A stretch of 64,000 bases of DNA from Flavihumibacter profundi (lineage in GTDB: Bacteria > Bacteroidota > Bacteroidia > Chitinophagales > Chitinophagaceae): positions 434,001-498,000 of the forward strand of contig NZ_JAIQXE010000003.1 of the NCBI RefSeq assembly GCF_020076305.1, given 5' to 3'. This document shows positions 53,816-62,260 of the stretch, piece by piece. The position numbers and the translations under genes are program-made. Below the pieces are notes generated by a model. The model was not told the origin of the DNA. It searched no databases and saw nothing but the letters and a program-made list of their open reading frames with translations. Each line of letters starts with the position of its first letter. Positions within the stretch are counted from its first letter, which is position 1.

Positions 53816-54691
53816 TTATTTTAATTTACCCACCTGTTCATTATAGTAGGTAATAGTTTCCTTTAATGAAGGCAGGTTGCTTGGCTTGCCTTCATAATCA
53901 CGCTCAACATTAATATTTCCTTTAAATCCCTGGCGTTTGAGCTCTTCAAAGACAGCCGGGAAATTTACAACGCCGGTGCCTACCCGAACATCAAGCAATT
54001 TGGAGTCATTAAATGCAGCAATATCTTTCAGGTGGATGGCCATGATATGGCCGGCTAATTTCTTCACACCTTCAACCGGATCTACACCACTTTTTGGCCA
54101 ATGGCCAAGATCGGCACATGCGCCAAAATTAGGATGGCCTTTAATCGCTGCCAATACAGAATCCGGATGCCAGTAGGCACTCACACCTTTCCAATGTTCA
54201 TGTATTGCCAGCTTCAAGCCATAAAGGCCTGCAAGGCTGTCTATGCTATCCCATAAATATACCGGAGGTTCCCCAACTACGAATTTTACACCGAACTGTT
54301 TGGCAATATCAAATTGTTTTTTCCAGGATGCCACCGTAGTATCCCCTGCAATATAAATTGACTCCATGGCCAGCCCCTTCGACTGCAACAAAAGTTTCAG
54401 TTTCTCAATTCCATCGGGGGAAAGCTGGCCAACAACAGTATCCTTTAATTCAATACCGGCCTTTTGAAACATATTGGCTTCAACGTATTTAATTCCTGAA
54501 CTATCCACTTTATCCAATGCATCGGGAAAGGAAAAAGTATGGAAAGTCCACAAAGCCACACCCAATTTCCACTCATTCGGGCCATCGCCTGAAGCAGTTG
54601 TATTTTCCTGTTTTTTTGGCTGCCCACCACAGGCAACAAGGAGGAGCGCAAACAACAGGAACTTACAACTGCTTAAATTAACATGTTTCAT
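53816..54691 (-). CDS. Sugar phosphate isomerase/epimerase-like TIM-barrel lipoprotein
   Basis: A 291-residue AP-endonuclease-2-type TIM barrel with a lipoprotein signal (LLLVACGGQ), so it acts outside the cytoplasm. Metal-site segments are KYVEANMFQ, VVGEPP, LAIHEHWKG, GACADLGHWPKSG, IHLKDI and NINVERDYEG. Such exported barrels accompany DUF1080 and ThuA proteins in glycan loci and may work on 3-keto or related sugars. It is the last gene of the run starting with GH78, 24 bp after the TonB receptor. Confidence 0.88.
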   Translation of the reverse strand: MKHVNLSSCKFLLFALLLVACGGQPKKQENTTASGDGPNEWKLGVALWTFHTFSFPDALDKVDSSGIKYVEANMFQKAGIELKDTVVGQLSPDGIEKLKLLLQSKGLAMESIYIAGDTTVASWKKQFDIAKQFGVKFVVGEPPVYLWDSIDSLAGLYGLKLAIHEHWKGVSAYWHPDSVLAAIKGHPNFGACADLGHWPKSGVDPVEGVKKLAGHIMAIHLKDIAAFNDSKLLDVRVGTGVVNFPAVFEELKRQGFKGNINVERDYEGKPSNLPSLKETITYYNEQVGKLK

Positions 54692-54715
54692 AATGCGGTT
54701 TCAGGCCTTAATTAA

Positions 54716-57085
54716 TTAAAAGCGAAATGTGCCGGTTAAACCAACTGTAGAAGGATCACCCAAATGCACCGCCCCAAAATCATAGGCATATGCGATATAT
54801 TTTTTACCCGTCAGGTTCCTACCCCAGAAAAATAACCCAAATGCCCTGGCATTAACGCCTATCCTCGCATTGAGGACCTGGTAGGGTGATTGCCTGATAG
54901 TATTGGCAAGATCAAAATACTGCTGCCCTAAATACATCCATTCGCCCCTTGCAACCAGCGTTACCTGGTTCTTTACAGAAACCGGGTAGCTGTATTGCAG
55001 CGCAAGCATTGAAGTCATATCAGGTGTAAAAATCTGCTTCTTACCATCCAGGTCAACTTCTTCACCATTCTGTGACAATTTCAATGAACTGTATTTCGCG
55101 TTTGTATAACCTAAATTATAATCCACTTCAAATCCTTTAAATGGCCTGGCGGAAATCTCCAGCTCTACACCCATGCTATTTAGTTTACCGGTATTCCTGG
55201 TAACCGTAATGGCTTCCGGTAAAACCAGCGTGGGTACCTGTGCATCAGTTACGGTGGTATAGAAAGCAGTAACGTTAATGCGCAAGCGGTTATTCAGTAC
55301 CGAATTCTTCCAGCCAACTTCTATGTTATTACTATATTCCGGCTTATACGGATATAGGGGGGGCTGTGAAGGATCGGCAGATAATTGGGTAAGTCCACCC
55401 GTGCGGAAGCCCCTGCTGTAATTGGCGAAAAGGTTACTGTTTCCTGAAACCTGGTAGGCGACACCCAGCTTAGGTGAAAGTGCACTGAAATTCACTGTGG
55501 TAGCCGTATCCGGTTGCGTTGTAATTGCATCCTGCCCATCTTTCTGGTACTCTCCTTTTACATTCATGTACCTGGATTCATAGTCATAACGGAGCCCGCC
55601 AATTAACTGGACTTTCTTTGTTAGCGCATATCCCAGCTGACCAAAGAAGGCTACACCCTTATTCTTTGCAGTACTACTATTGATTGTTGAAAAATTAACA
55701 TCTGGTACGCCCATCATTCCGGCATCTTCTCCAAAGTGAGTGGCTTGTTTCGATGGATTATGCTGACTGAAAAAATAAGTACCTGCAACCCAGTTAAAAC
55801 GTTCAGATTTTTGTGGCGTTGAATTAAACCTGAATTCCTGTGTGAACACTTTCACTTTATTCCAGTCATTCCCGTAATCATTTATTATAGTAACGCCATC
55901 GATAGGTGAGAAATCACCATCAATGGGCGACTTATAAATCCGGCGATTTGTTTGCCAGGCTGTTTGTGAACTGAACTGAAATCCTTTGCCCTCATGTAGC
56001 AGTGTAAGGGAACTGTTCAGGGTATTATCCACCATTTCCCCAATGGCATTCTGGTTCAGCTTATACGGATTTGCAAAAGCCTCCTCAACACCAAAAACCA
56101 TGGGGTAGGCTCCGAAATTCCTGTTGTTCTGGTGCTTTACATTTGCGGTTATTGTCCACTTATCGCTAATGAGGTATTTCAGGTAATAATTGCCGGTGAG
56201 CGCTTTTTGATTATCAAAAGGCTGATGATTGAATTCATTCGTATAATAGCCATCCCTTTGCTGATATACGCCAGAAGCACCAAAGAATAGCTTACCCTTA
56301 ACCAGCGGCGTACGAACACCGGCTGCGTAACGCTGCAAACCATAATCCCCCATGCTTACCTCGGCAAATCCAGTGGTTGTATTAGCTGGTTGTTTGGTAA
56401 TGATATTGATTACACCACCCATGGCATTCCGGCCATACAATGTACCCTGTGGTCCACGCAGCACTTCTATACGCTCAATGTCGGCAAGTTGCGGTATATA
56501 GGTGTCGAGGCTAAACTGGTTTACACCATCAACATAAACAGCAACGGCGGGGTCATAAGAAGTGGTTGTGATGCCCCTTATGGAAGTAACATTCCTGTCG
56601 TCACCTGAATTTCCGGAATACAGGTTTGGAACAATAGCCGTTAGCTCCTTGCTATTCCATAAACGGTATTGCTCCACCTGTCGGCTACTCAATGCTGTAA
56701 TACTAAGTGGCGTTTTTTGTAACTGCTGCTCGCTTTTATTAGCTGTTACCACAATATCATCCAATTGCGTAGCCTGGTCCTGCAATACAAAAACAAGCTG
56801 AGCCGATTCTTGCTGTCCAACAACTATAGCCTGGCTCTGAGCAGCATATCCAATACATGTCAGCTCAATTTCATAATTGCCCGGTGCTAAACCGGGAAAG
56901 TTAAACTTGCCATTCATATCACTCACCACGGCCTTCAGGGTATTCAGTAAATGAATTGAAACATTCGGTAATGGATGGGCATTCTTATCTGATACAGTGC
57001 CCTGTAAGGAAAACAATTGCTGACTATAACTTACTGCACTGATAAAAACTACGATTGCTATTAATAAGATTCTTTTGCCCAACAT
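54716..57085 (-). CDS. TonB-dependent receptor with carboxypeptidase-like N-terminal domain
   Basis: A 789-residue outer-membrane receptor. A signal peptide (about 1-21) is followed by a carboxypeptidase-D-regulatory-like domain (about 24-105), plug (about 115-230, TPLSITALSSRQVEQYR, VLRGPQGTLYGRNAMGGVINIITKQP) and a 22-strand barrel ending in the terminal phenylalanine (TGTFRF). It is much shorter than SusC proteins and has no SusD gene beside it. The plug resembles catecholate-siderophore/vitamin or oligosaccharide receptors of the FecA/CirA type. Its operon position suggests uptake of an oligosaccharide released by neighbouring enzymes. Confidence 0.93.
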   Translation of the reverse strand: MLGKRILLIAIVVFISAVSYSQQLFSLQGTVSDKNAHPLPNVSIHLLNTLKAVVSDMNGKFNFPGLAPGNYEIELTCIGYAAQSQAIVVGQQESAQLVFVLQDQATQLDDIVVTANKSEQQLQKTPLSITALSSRQVEQYRLWNSKELTAIVPNLYSGNSGDDRNVTSIRGITTTSYDPAVAVYVDGVNQFSLDTYIPQLADIERIEVLRGPQGTLYGRNAMGGVINIITKQPANTTTGFAEVSMGDYGLQRYAAGVRTPLVKGKLFFGASGVYQQRDGYYTNEFNHQPFDNQKALTGNYYLKYLISDKWTITANVKHQNNRNFGAYPMVFGVEEAFANPYKLNQNAIGEMVDNTLNSSLTLLHEGKGFQFSSQTAWQTNRRIYKSPIDGDFSPIDGVTIINDYGNDWNKVKVFTQEFRFNSTPQKSERFNWVAGTYFFSQHNPSKQATHFGEDAGMMGVPDVNFSTINSSTAKNKGVAFFGQLGYALTKKVQLIGGLRYDYESRYMNVKGEYQKDGQDAITTQPDTATTVNFSALSPKLGVAYQVSGNSNLFANYSRGFRTGGLTQLSADPSQPPLYPYKPEYSNNIEVGWKNSVLNNRLRINVTAFYTTVTDAQVPTLVLPEAITVTRNTGKLNSMGVELEISARPFKGFEVDYNLGYTNAKYSSLKLSQNGEEVDLDGKKQIFTPDMTSMLALQYSYPVSVKNQVTLVARGEWMYLGQQYFDLANTIRQSPYQVLNARIGVNARAFGLFFWGRNLTGKKYIAYAYDFGAVHLGDPSTVGLTGTFRF

Positions 57086-57117
57086 TTTACTTTGCTCTAC
57101 TTATTAAAAAATTAAAA

Positions 57118-60100
57118 CTATTTAGAAATTAACTGAATGGCTTGCAATGCTGCCTGGTCAGATCCACCTGGATCCTTAGGATTGCTAATTATATACAGGC
57201 TATGTCTTTTGCCATCTGTAACAGGTTCCAGTTTTACAGACAACATGGTTCCTCCAAATTTACCACCAGGTCCTTTATCGGCAAGGCCGCCCGGCAATAC
57301 TACCTCACCCAGCTTTTTCCCGTCGGGGGCATCAAGCCTTACTTCAAAAGTAAAACCACTTTTGGGAGCTACCTGCCAGCCAGCTGCAAAGTCAGCTGCA
57401 TTGATACCGGAAAGATCAAGGTTTTCAAAACTAAATGAGCCGGTTGACTTTGGAATGACCATCAGGGTCATGTCATTATAATCCACCACCGAAAATTCCT
57501 TTAGGTTAGTGGCTGATTCAAAATTTAATTTTGTACTGATCAATGCAGCTGAAGAACTGCCAGACAGGGGTTTAATATTGTTACCACCCTTATCTGTATA
57601 ACTGGCAGAGATAACAAGTACACCATTATTAATCGGTTTTTTATTTAGTGTAGGAGCTACTGTTCCTGATGCCGGAAGGGATTTTACCGCCTTTGCACTA
57701 CCGGCCAATGACTGGATATATGATATAATTTGCCGCATATCTTCCGGTTTCAAGGAAGGATGCGCAGGCATTGCCACTTCACCCCAAACTCCAGAACCAC
57801 CTTTTGTGATCTTATTGGACAGATAGGCCGCTGCATCCGCTTGCTTCTCGTACTTTTTAGCCACATCAATAAATGCTGGCCCGATTGATTTTTCATTTGC
57901 CTTATGACAAGATTTACAATCGAGGGTTTGAATCATGCTTTTGCCCATAATGATGTCGGAAACAACCTGGTGCCCCATTGAAGCACCGGCTTTATCGGTT
58001 CCCTCAACGTAATCGGCAGAAACATATAAGCCAGACATATCAGTTGCTGCAGTGGGATCATTCTTGTCCTGAACACTTACTGAATATGATACCGGTTTGC
58101 CTGGAAAATAAAATGACTGGTTCCCATTTATATGAACAGTCACTTCAGGCGCATCATTTCCTGCATATACATTTATTGAAGGACTGTTCGAGGATTTATT
58201 TTTATCATCGCTCACAACAACAGAAATGGCATAATCTCCCGGCTTTTCATAAGTATAGGAAATTGCAGGTTCAGTTGTTTCCTTCTTCACACCATTGCCC
58301 AAATTCCAGGTATAGGTCAGCTTATCTTTTTCAGGGTCTTTTGCTTCAACTTTCGCTACAACCTTATATGGCAATGCGCCAGAGGTCTTATCAACACTGA
58401 TACCAGTAATTTTCGGTGCACGGTTTCCGGCATTATAGTCAATCCTCGCCAGGCCGGCGTCTGGATTTTTTGAAAACCAGCCACTTCCATATTCAAGCAG
58501 GTAAATCCTACCGTCAGGGCCCACTTCAATATCTATCGCAGAATTCAATTTAGTATTTTCTATGAAAGGCTCCATCTTGTCAAAGTCGCCATTTTCACGC
58601 ATAGTAACTACCTTTATCCAGCCACGGATCCAATCTGATATGAATAATTTCTTATTATAATAATCAGGATATCTTGTTTCTTTAGGAAACATGTCGGTAT
58701 AATAAACCGGGCCTGCTATTGCGTTCCTGCCACCTGTTTTTACTTGCGGAAAATCTTTTGAAGGGCCATAGGGATACCAGATAAATGCCGGCTGAGCTGG
58801 CGGCAACTCCTTAATTCCGGTATTGTTACGCGATGTATTTATCGGTTTGGCAGGATCAAAAACTGGTCCGGTTTTCCCTGTCGCATAATCATATTCATGG
58901 TAGGGGTAATTATTGCCAACAAATAGTGGCCATCCGAAGAAACCTGCTTTACGCGCCTGGTTAATTTCATCATAACCCATTGGCCCTCTCACATCAAAAC
59001 TATCACTATTCGCATCCGGACCTACTTCACCCCAATAGAGAAATCCGTTTTTCTGGTCTACCGAAATACGGTAAGGATTCCTGTTTCCCTGTACATATAT
59101 TTCAGGCCGGGTACCTGGTGTTCCTTTCGGATACAGGTTGCCTTCAGGTATCTCATAACTGCCATCAGGCTTTACACGTATACGCAATATTTTACCCCGA
59201 AGGTCATTGGCATTGCCCGATGAACGCCTGGCGTCATATTGTTCGTGACCCGGCCGGTCGTCCAATGGTGCATAACCATTATTAACATAGGGCATATTTT
59301 TCTCATTAAATGGCGTTGAATTATCACCCGTTGATACAAAAAGCAACCCATCTTTATCAAATGCTACAGATCCGCCCGTATGGCAGCAGATCTCCCGCTG
59401 GGAATAAAACTGTAACACTACTTTTTCATTAATAAGCGAATCATTTTCAAAAGTGAAGCGGGAAAGCCTGTTTACGGAAGTATCAGCCGGACTATAAAAA
59501 ATATATACATACTTATTCTTTGCAAAATCAGGATCAGCTTTTATACCAAGCACGCCTTCTTCCGCATTAGCGCCGGCGGTTTTCGTTTTAAAATAAGCAT
59601 CCAGAAACAAAACCTGCTTCAAGGTTGAATCGCTATTTCTATACCTTAATACTTCACCCCTTCGCTGTGTAATCAGGATATCCAGATTAGGCAGGATAGT
59701 CATCTCTGTGGGCTCATACAACTGGCCGGTAATCAGTACAGTTTTGGTGAACCGGTCTTCAGAAGGCACGTTTTGCGTGGTCGCTTTGGAATAATCCAGT
59801 TTCCTGTTTTCACCAATTGCATATTTAATTCCACCAAGCAAATGCTTTAAATATGGCTCCTCTGAATATGATTCTGCAGTATGACCAAGTTCTGTATAGA
59901 ATGCCCTTCCTCCATCAAAGTCATGGTACCAGGCCATAGGATGGTCATCACCGTTATGACCGCCATGATAACTTTTCTCATCGATGGTCATCAGCACTTT
60001 TACATCTTTATTCAGTTTTTTAAAGCTGTAAAACTCATCCGTTCTTTTCCATTGCTCAGGAAGGTGCTTTGTTGAAATATTATCTTTATCCACCACATGC

Positions 60101-60564
60101 AATATGCCTTCCTGGACATTCGGAAAAGTATCTTTCATACCGGGGTGATCAAGGAAATAGGCGCCCACCAGCCGGCCATACCAGCCCCAGTCATATTCAG
60201 TGTCAGTTGCAGAATGCACGCCAACATATCCGCCACCGGCCTGGATGTAACGCTCAAAAGCTGCCTCCTGGTAATTGTTCAGCACATCACCGGTAGTGCC
60301 TAAAAAGATGACAGCAGCGTATTTTTGCAGACTGTCATCTGTAAATAATTCCGGGTTAACCGTTGTGTCAACCTCAAACTCATTCTCCTTTCCCAGTTTT
60401 TGAATTGCAGCAATTCCAATCGGGATTGATTCATGGTGAAAGCCGGCAGTTTTACTGAATATCAGTACGTGCGCCTTACCTGAACGACTGGAACATGATA
60501 CTGTTCCTAAAATAATAAAAGCAATCATAACCAGGATGATTGCCGAGACGGATGATCTCATCAT
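57118..60564 (-). CDS. ThuA + PQQ-type sugar dehydrogenase + PKD + cytochrome c multidomain lipoprotein
   Basis: A 1,148-residue lipoprotein (lipobox LGTVSCSS). Domains in order: ThuA-like (about 30-250, HHESIPIGIAAI, GGGYVGVHSATDTEYDWGW), a soluble glucose/sorbosone dehydrogenase propeller (about 260-700, HTGGSVAFDKDGLLFVSTGDN, GNRNPYRISVD), a PKD domain (about 715-800), a cytochrome c (C883-K-S-C886-H887, likely axial Met in GEVAMPAHPSL) and a C-terminal carbohydrate-binding-like domain. The build suggests periplasmic sugar oxidation with electrons passed to its own heme. It starts 12 bp after the double esterase. Confidence 0.9.
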   Translation of the reverse strand: MMRSSVSAIILVMIAFIILGTVSCSSRSGKAHVLIFSKTAGFHHESIPIGIAAIQKLGKENEFEVDTTVNPELFTDDSLQKYAAVIFLGTTGDVLNNYQEAAFERYIQAGGGYVGVHSATDTEYDWGWYGRLVGAYFLDHPGMKDTFPNVQEGILHVVDKDNISTKHLPEQWKRTDEFYSFKKLNKDVKVLMTIDEKSYHGGHNGDDHPMAWYHDFDGGRAFYTELGHTAESYSEEPYLKHLLGGIKYAIGENRKLDYSKATTQNVPSEDRFTKTVLITGQLYEPTEMTILPNLDILITQRRGEVLRYRNSDSTLKQVLFLDAYFKTKTAGANAEEGVLGIKADPDFAKNKYVYIFYSPADTSVNRLSRFTFENDSLINEKVVLQFYSQREICCHTGGSVAFDKDGLLFVSTGDNSTPFNEKNMPYVNNGYAPLDDRPGHEQYDARRSSGNANDLRGKILRIRVKPDGSYEIPEGNLYPKGTPGTRPEIYVQGNRNPYRISVDQKNGFLYWGEVGPDANSDSFDVRGPMGYDEINQARKAGFFGWPLFVGNNYPYHEYDYATGKTGPVFDPAKPINTSRNNTGIKELPPAQPAFIWYPYGPSKDFPQVKTGGRNAIAGPVYYTDMFPKETRYPDYYNKKLFISDWIRGWIKVVTMRENGDFDKMEPFIENTKLNSAIDIEVGPDGRIYLLEYGSGWFSKNPDAGLARIDYNAGNRAPKITGISVDKTSGALPYKVVAKVEAKDPEKDKLTYTWNLGNGVKKETTEPAISYTYEKPGDYAISVVVSDDKNKSSNSPSINVYAGNDAPEVTVHINGNQSFYFPGKPVSYSVSVQDKNDPTAATDMSGLYVSADYVEGTDKAGASMGHQVVSDIIMGKSMIQTLDCKSCHKANEKSIGPAFIDVAKKYEKQADAAAYLSNKITKGGSGVWGEVAMPAHPSLKPEDMRQIISYIQSLAGSAKAVKSLPASGTVAPTLNKKPINNGVLVISASYTDKGGNNIKPLSGSSSAALISTKLNFESATNLKEFSVVDYNDMTLMVIPKSTGSFSFENLDLSGINAADFAAGWQVAPKSGFTFEVRLDAPDGKKLGEVVLPGGLADKGPGGKFGGTMLSVKLEPVTDGKRHSLYIISNPKDPGGSDQAALQAIQLISK

Positions 60565-60576
60565 TGCATTGCTATT

Positions 60577-62163
60577 TTAATCTTTAAGTGCTTTTGCGAT
60601 TTCTTTTTCAACCAGGGGTTCCATTATTTTATATCCTGCCAGGTTAGGATGGATGCCATCTCCTGCAAGGGATACGGGCAAACCATTTCTGCCATCAGCC
60701 ATTGCAGAGAAGTAATCAACATAACCGCATCCGTTCTTAGCAGCATATTCTTTCAACATTTTATTTAATGCGATCACTTTAGGTGCAGGTTCCATTCCCG
60801 GACGCCAGGGGAAATCATAGGCAGGTAATACTGAAGAAATGATAACTTTTATTTTATTGGCTTTTGCAAGTGTAGCCATAGATACAATATTGCCAAAAGT
60901 TTCCTCAAGGGTCATTGGACCTGTATTACCGGCAATATCATTAATACCTGCCAAAATCACCACCACTTTAGGTTTCAGGTCTATTACATCTGGCCTGAAC
61001 CTGAGCACCATTTGAGGGGTTGTTTGCCCGCTGATACCCCTGTTGATATATTGACGGCCGGCAAAAAAAGCACTGTCTGTACTTTTCCATCCTTCCGTAA
61101 TTGAATTGCCCATGAAAACCACCCTGTTTTTTGCCAGGGGCATTTTTGCCACAGCCTTATTTTCATCTGCAAACCTTGCCAGGTTTGCCCAGTCATTATG
61201 GAATCTTTTTTCTCCTTCCACTTCCCATTTTTTTGATTGCTGATAATTAGTAGTGGCCATCCAGCCCATTGGATTCACAGGCCATAATAATCCTTTCTCA
61301 CCCAGCCAATCGCCAAACCTTTCGATCCACGAATCTGTGGGAATATCCTGCACGCGCATACCAAATCCATGTCCGCCTTTTTCATACATATGCAATTCAG
61401 CCGGCTGACCTGCTGCCAGCCATTTATTGTAAATATCAACACTTGATGGCGCTAAACCGAATTGATCATTTGATGCTGCCACGATAAACGCCGGGGTCTT
61501 TGCAGTGGGCACTTTATTTCCAATAGCTGCAGCGGTATACGCATAAACCGGTGCTATAAAATCAGGGCGGTTATTATCATTTGCATTAAAGACCACAGAC
61601 ATGGTGACTGTTCCACCAGCTGAAAATCCCATGAACCCGATCCTGTGCGGATCAACTCCATAGTTCGCAGCATTCTTCCTGACATAATCAACTGCCTGAA
61701 GTCCATCGTTCAGGGCCATGGCAATAACCGGTGCATTTTCTTCTTCAAATTTTTTGCCTTCGCGTATACCATCCATCATTTCCTGTGGTGGGTTACTGGT
61801 CTTGGCATGTACGAGCCTGTACTTTAATACAAAAGCAGTAACGCCTTTCTTACTTAACCAATTGGCTACATCCATTCCTTCGCTATTAATGGACAGAACA
61901 CGAAAACCGCCTCCGGGTGCGATAATCACGGCTGTGCCGGTATTGGTCCCGGCAGGTTTAACAACCGTAAGCGTAGGTTCAACAACATCATACACGACTG
62001 GTGTATTAAACATATTTACATCCATCCGTTTTTCTTCCCAGTTCCAGCTCTCAGAGCCTGGTGCTTTACCCTGATACAGTTTAATCACCTCCGGCTGAGA
62101 CCAGCCATGGAAACAAAGTAGCGTGAATGTTACTATAAATATTTTTCTCATATGACAAACCAT
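60577..62163 (-). CDS. Bimodular esterase: alpha/beta hydrolase + SGNH/GDSL hydrolase
   Basis: A 528-residue exported fusion with a signal peptide (cleavage near WSQ). The first half (about 45-280) is an alpha/beta hydrolase of the acetylxylan-esterase-like type: oxyanion APGGGF, nucleophile GFSAGG, and a histidine in KGGHGFG. The second half (about 330-528) is an SGNH hydrolase with GNSITEG, GINDIAG and the GDGIHPN catalytic dyad. Both modules fit removal of O-acetyl groups from polysaccharide. A second ATG at 62151 gives an equally good signal peptide. It follows the GH78 gene. Confidence 0.92.
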   Translation of the reverse strand: MVCHMRKIFIVTFTLLCFHGWSQPEVIKLYQGKAPGSESWNWEEKRMDVNMFNTPVVYDVVEPTLTVVKPAGTNTGTAVIIAPGGGFRVLSINSEGMDVANWLSKKGVTAFVLKYRLVHAKTSNPPQEMMDGIREGKKFEEENAPVIAMALNDGLQAVDYVRKNAANYGVDPHRIGFMGFSAGGTVTMSVVFNANDNNRPDFIAPVYAYTAAAIGNKVPTAKTPAFIVAASNDQFGLAPSSVDIYNKWLAAGQPAELHMYEKGGHGFGMRVQDIPTDSWIERFGDWLGEKGLLWPVNPMGWMATTNYQQSKKWEVEGEKRFHNDWANLARFADENKAVAKMPLAKNRVVFMGNSITEGWKSTDSAFFAGRQYINRGISGQTTPQMVLRFRPDVIDLKPKVVVILAGINDIAGNTGPMTLEETFGNIVSMATLAKANKIKVIISSVLPAYDFPWRPGMEPAPKVIALNKMLKEYAAKNGCGYVDYFSAMADGRNGLPVSLAGDGIHPNLAGYKIMEPLVEKEIAKALKD

Positions 62164-62260
62164 TTCAGAACCATAAATATACCCCCTTTAACCTGACTAT
62201 TAATTTGCTCATCTTTTCATTTTATAGAACTATGTTAATAAAACCAGGCTCATTCCATGT

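Noticed and set aside
54716-57085. TonB receptor as a SusC homologue
   Set aside because: It is only 789 residues, its plug resembles FecA/CirA-type receptors and no SusD gene is adjacent.
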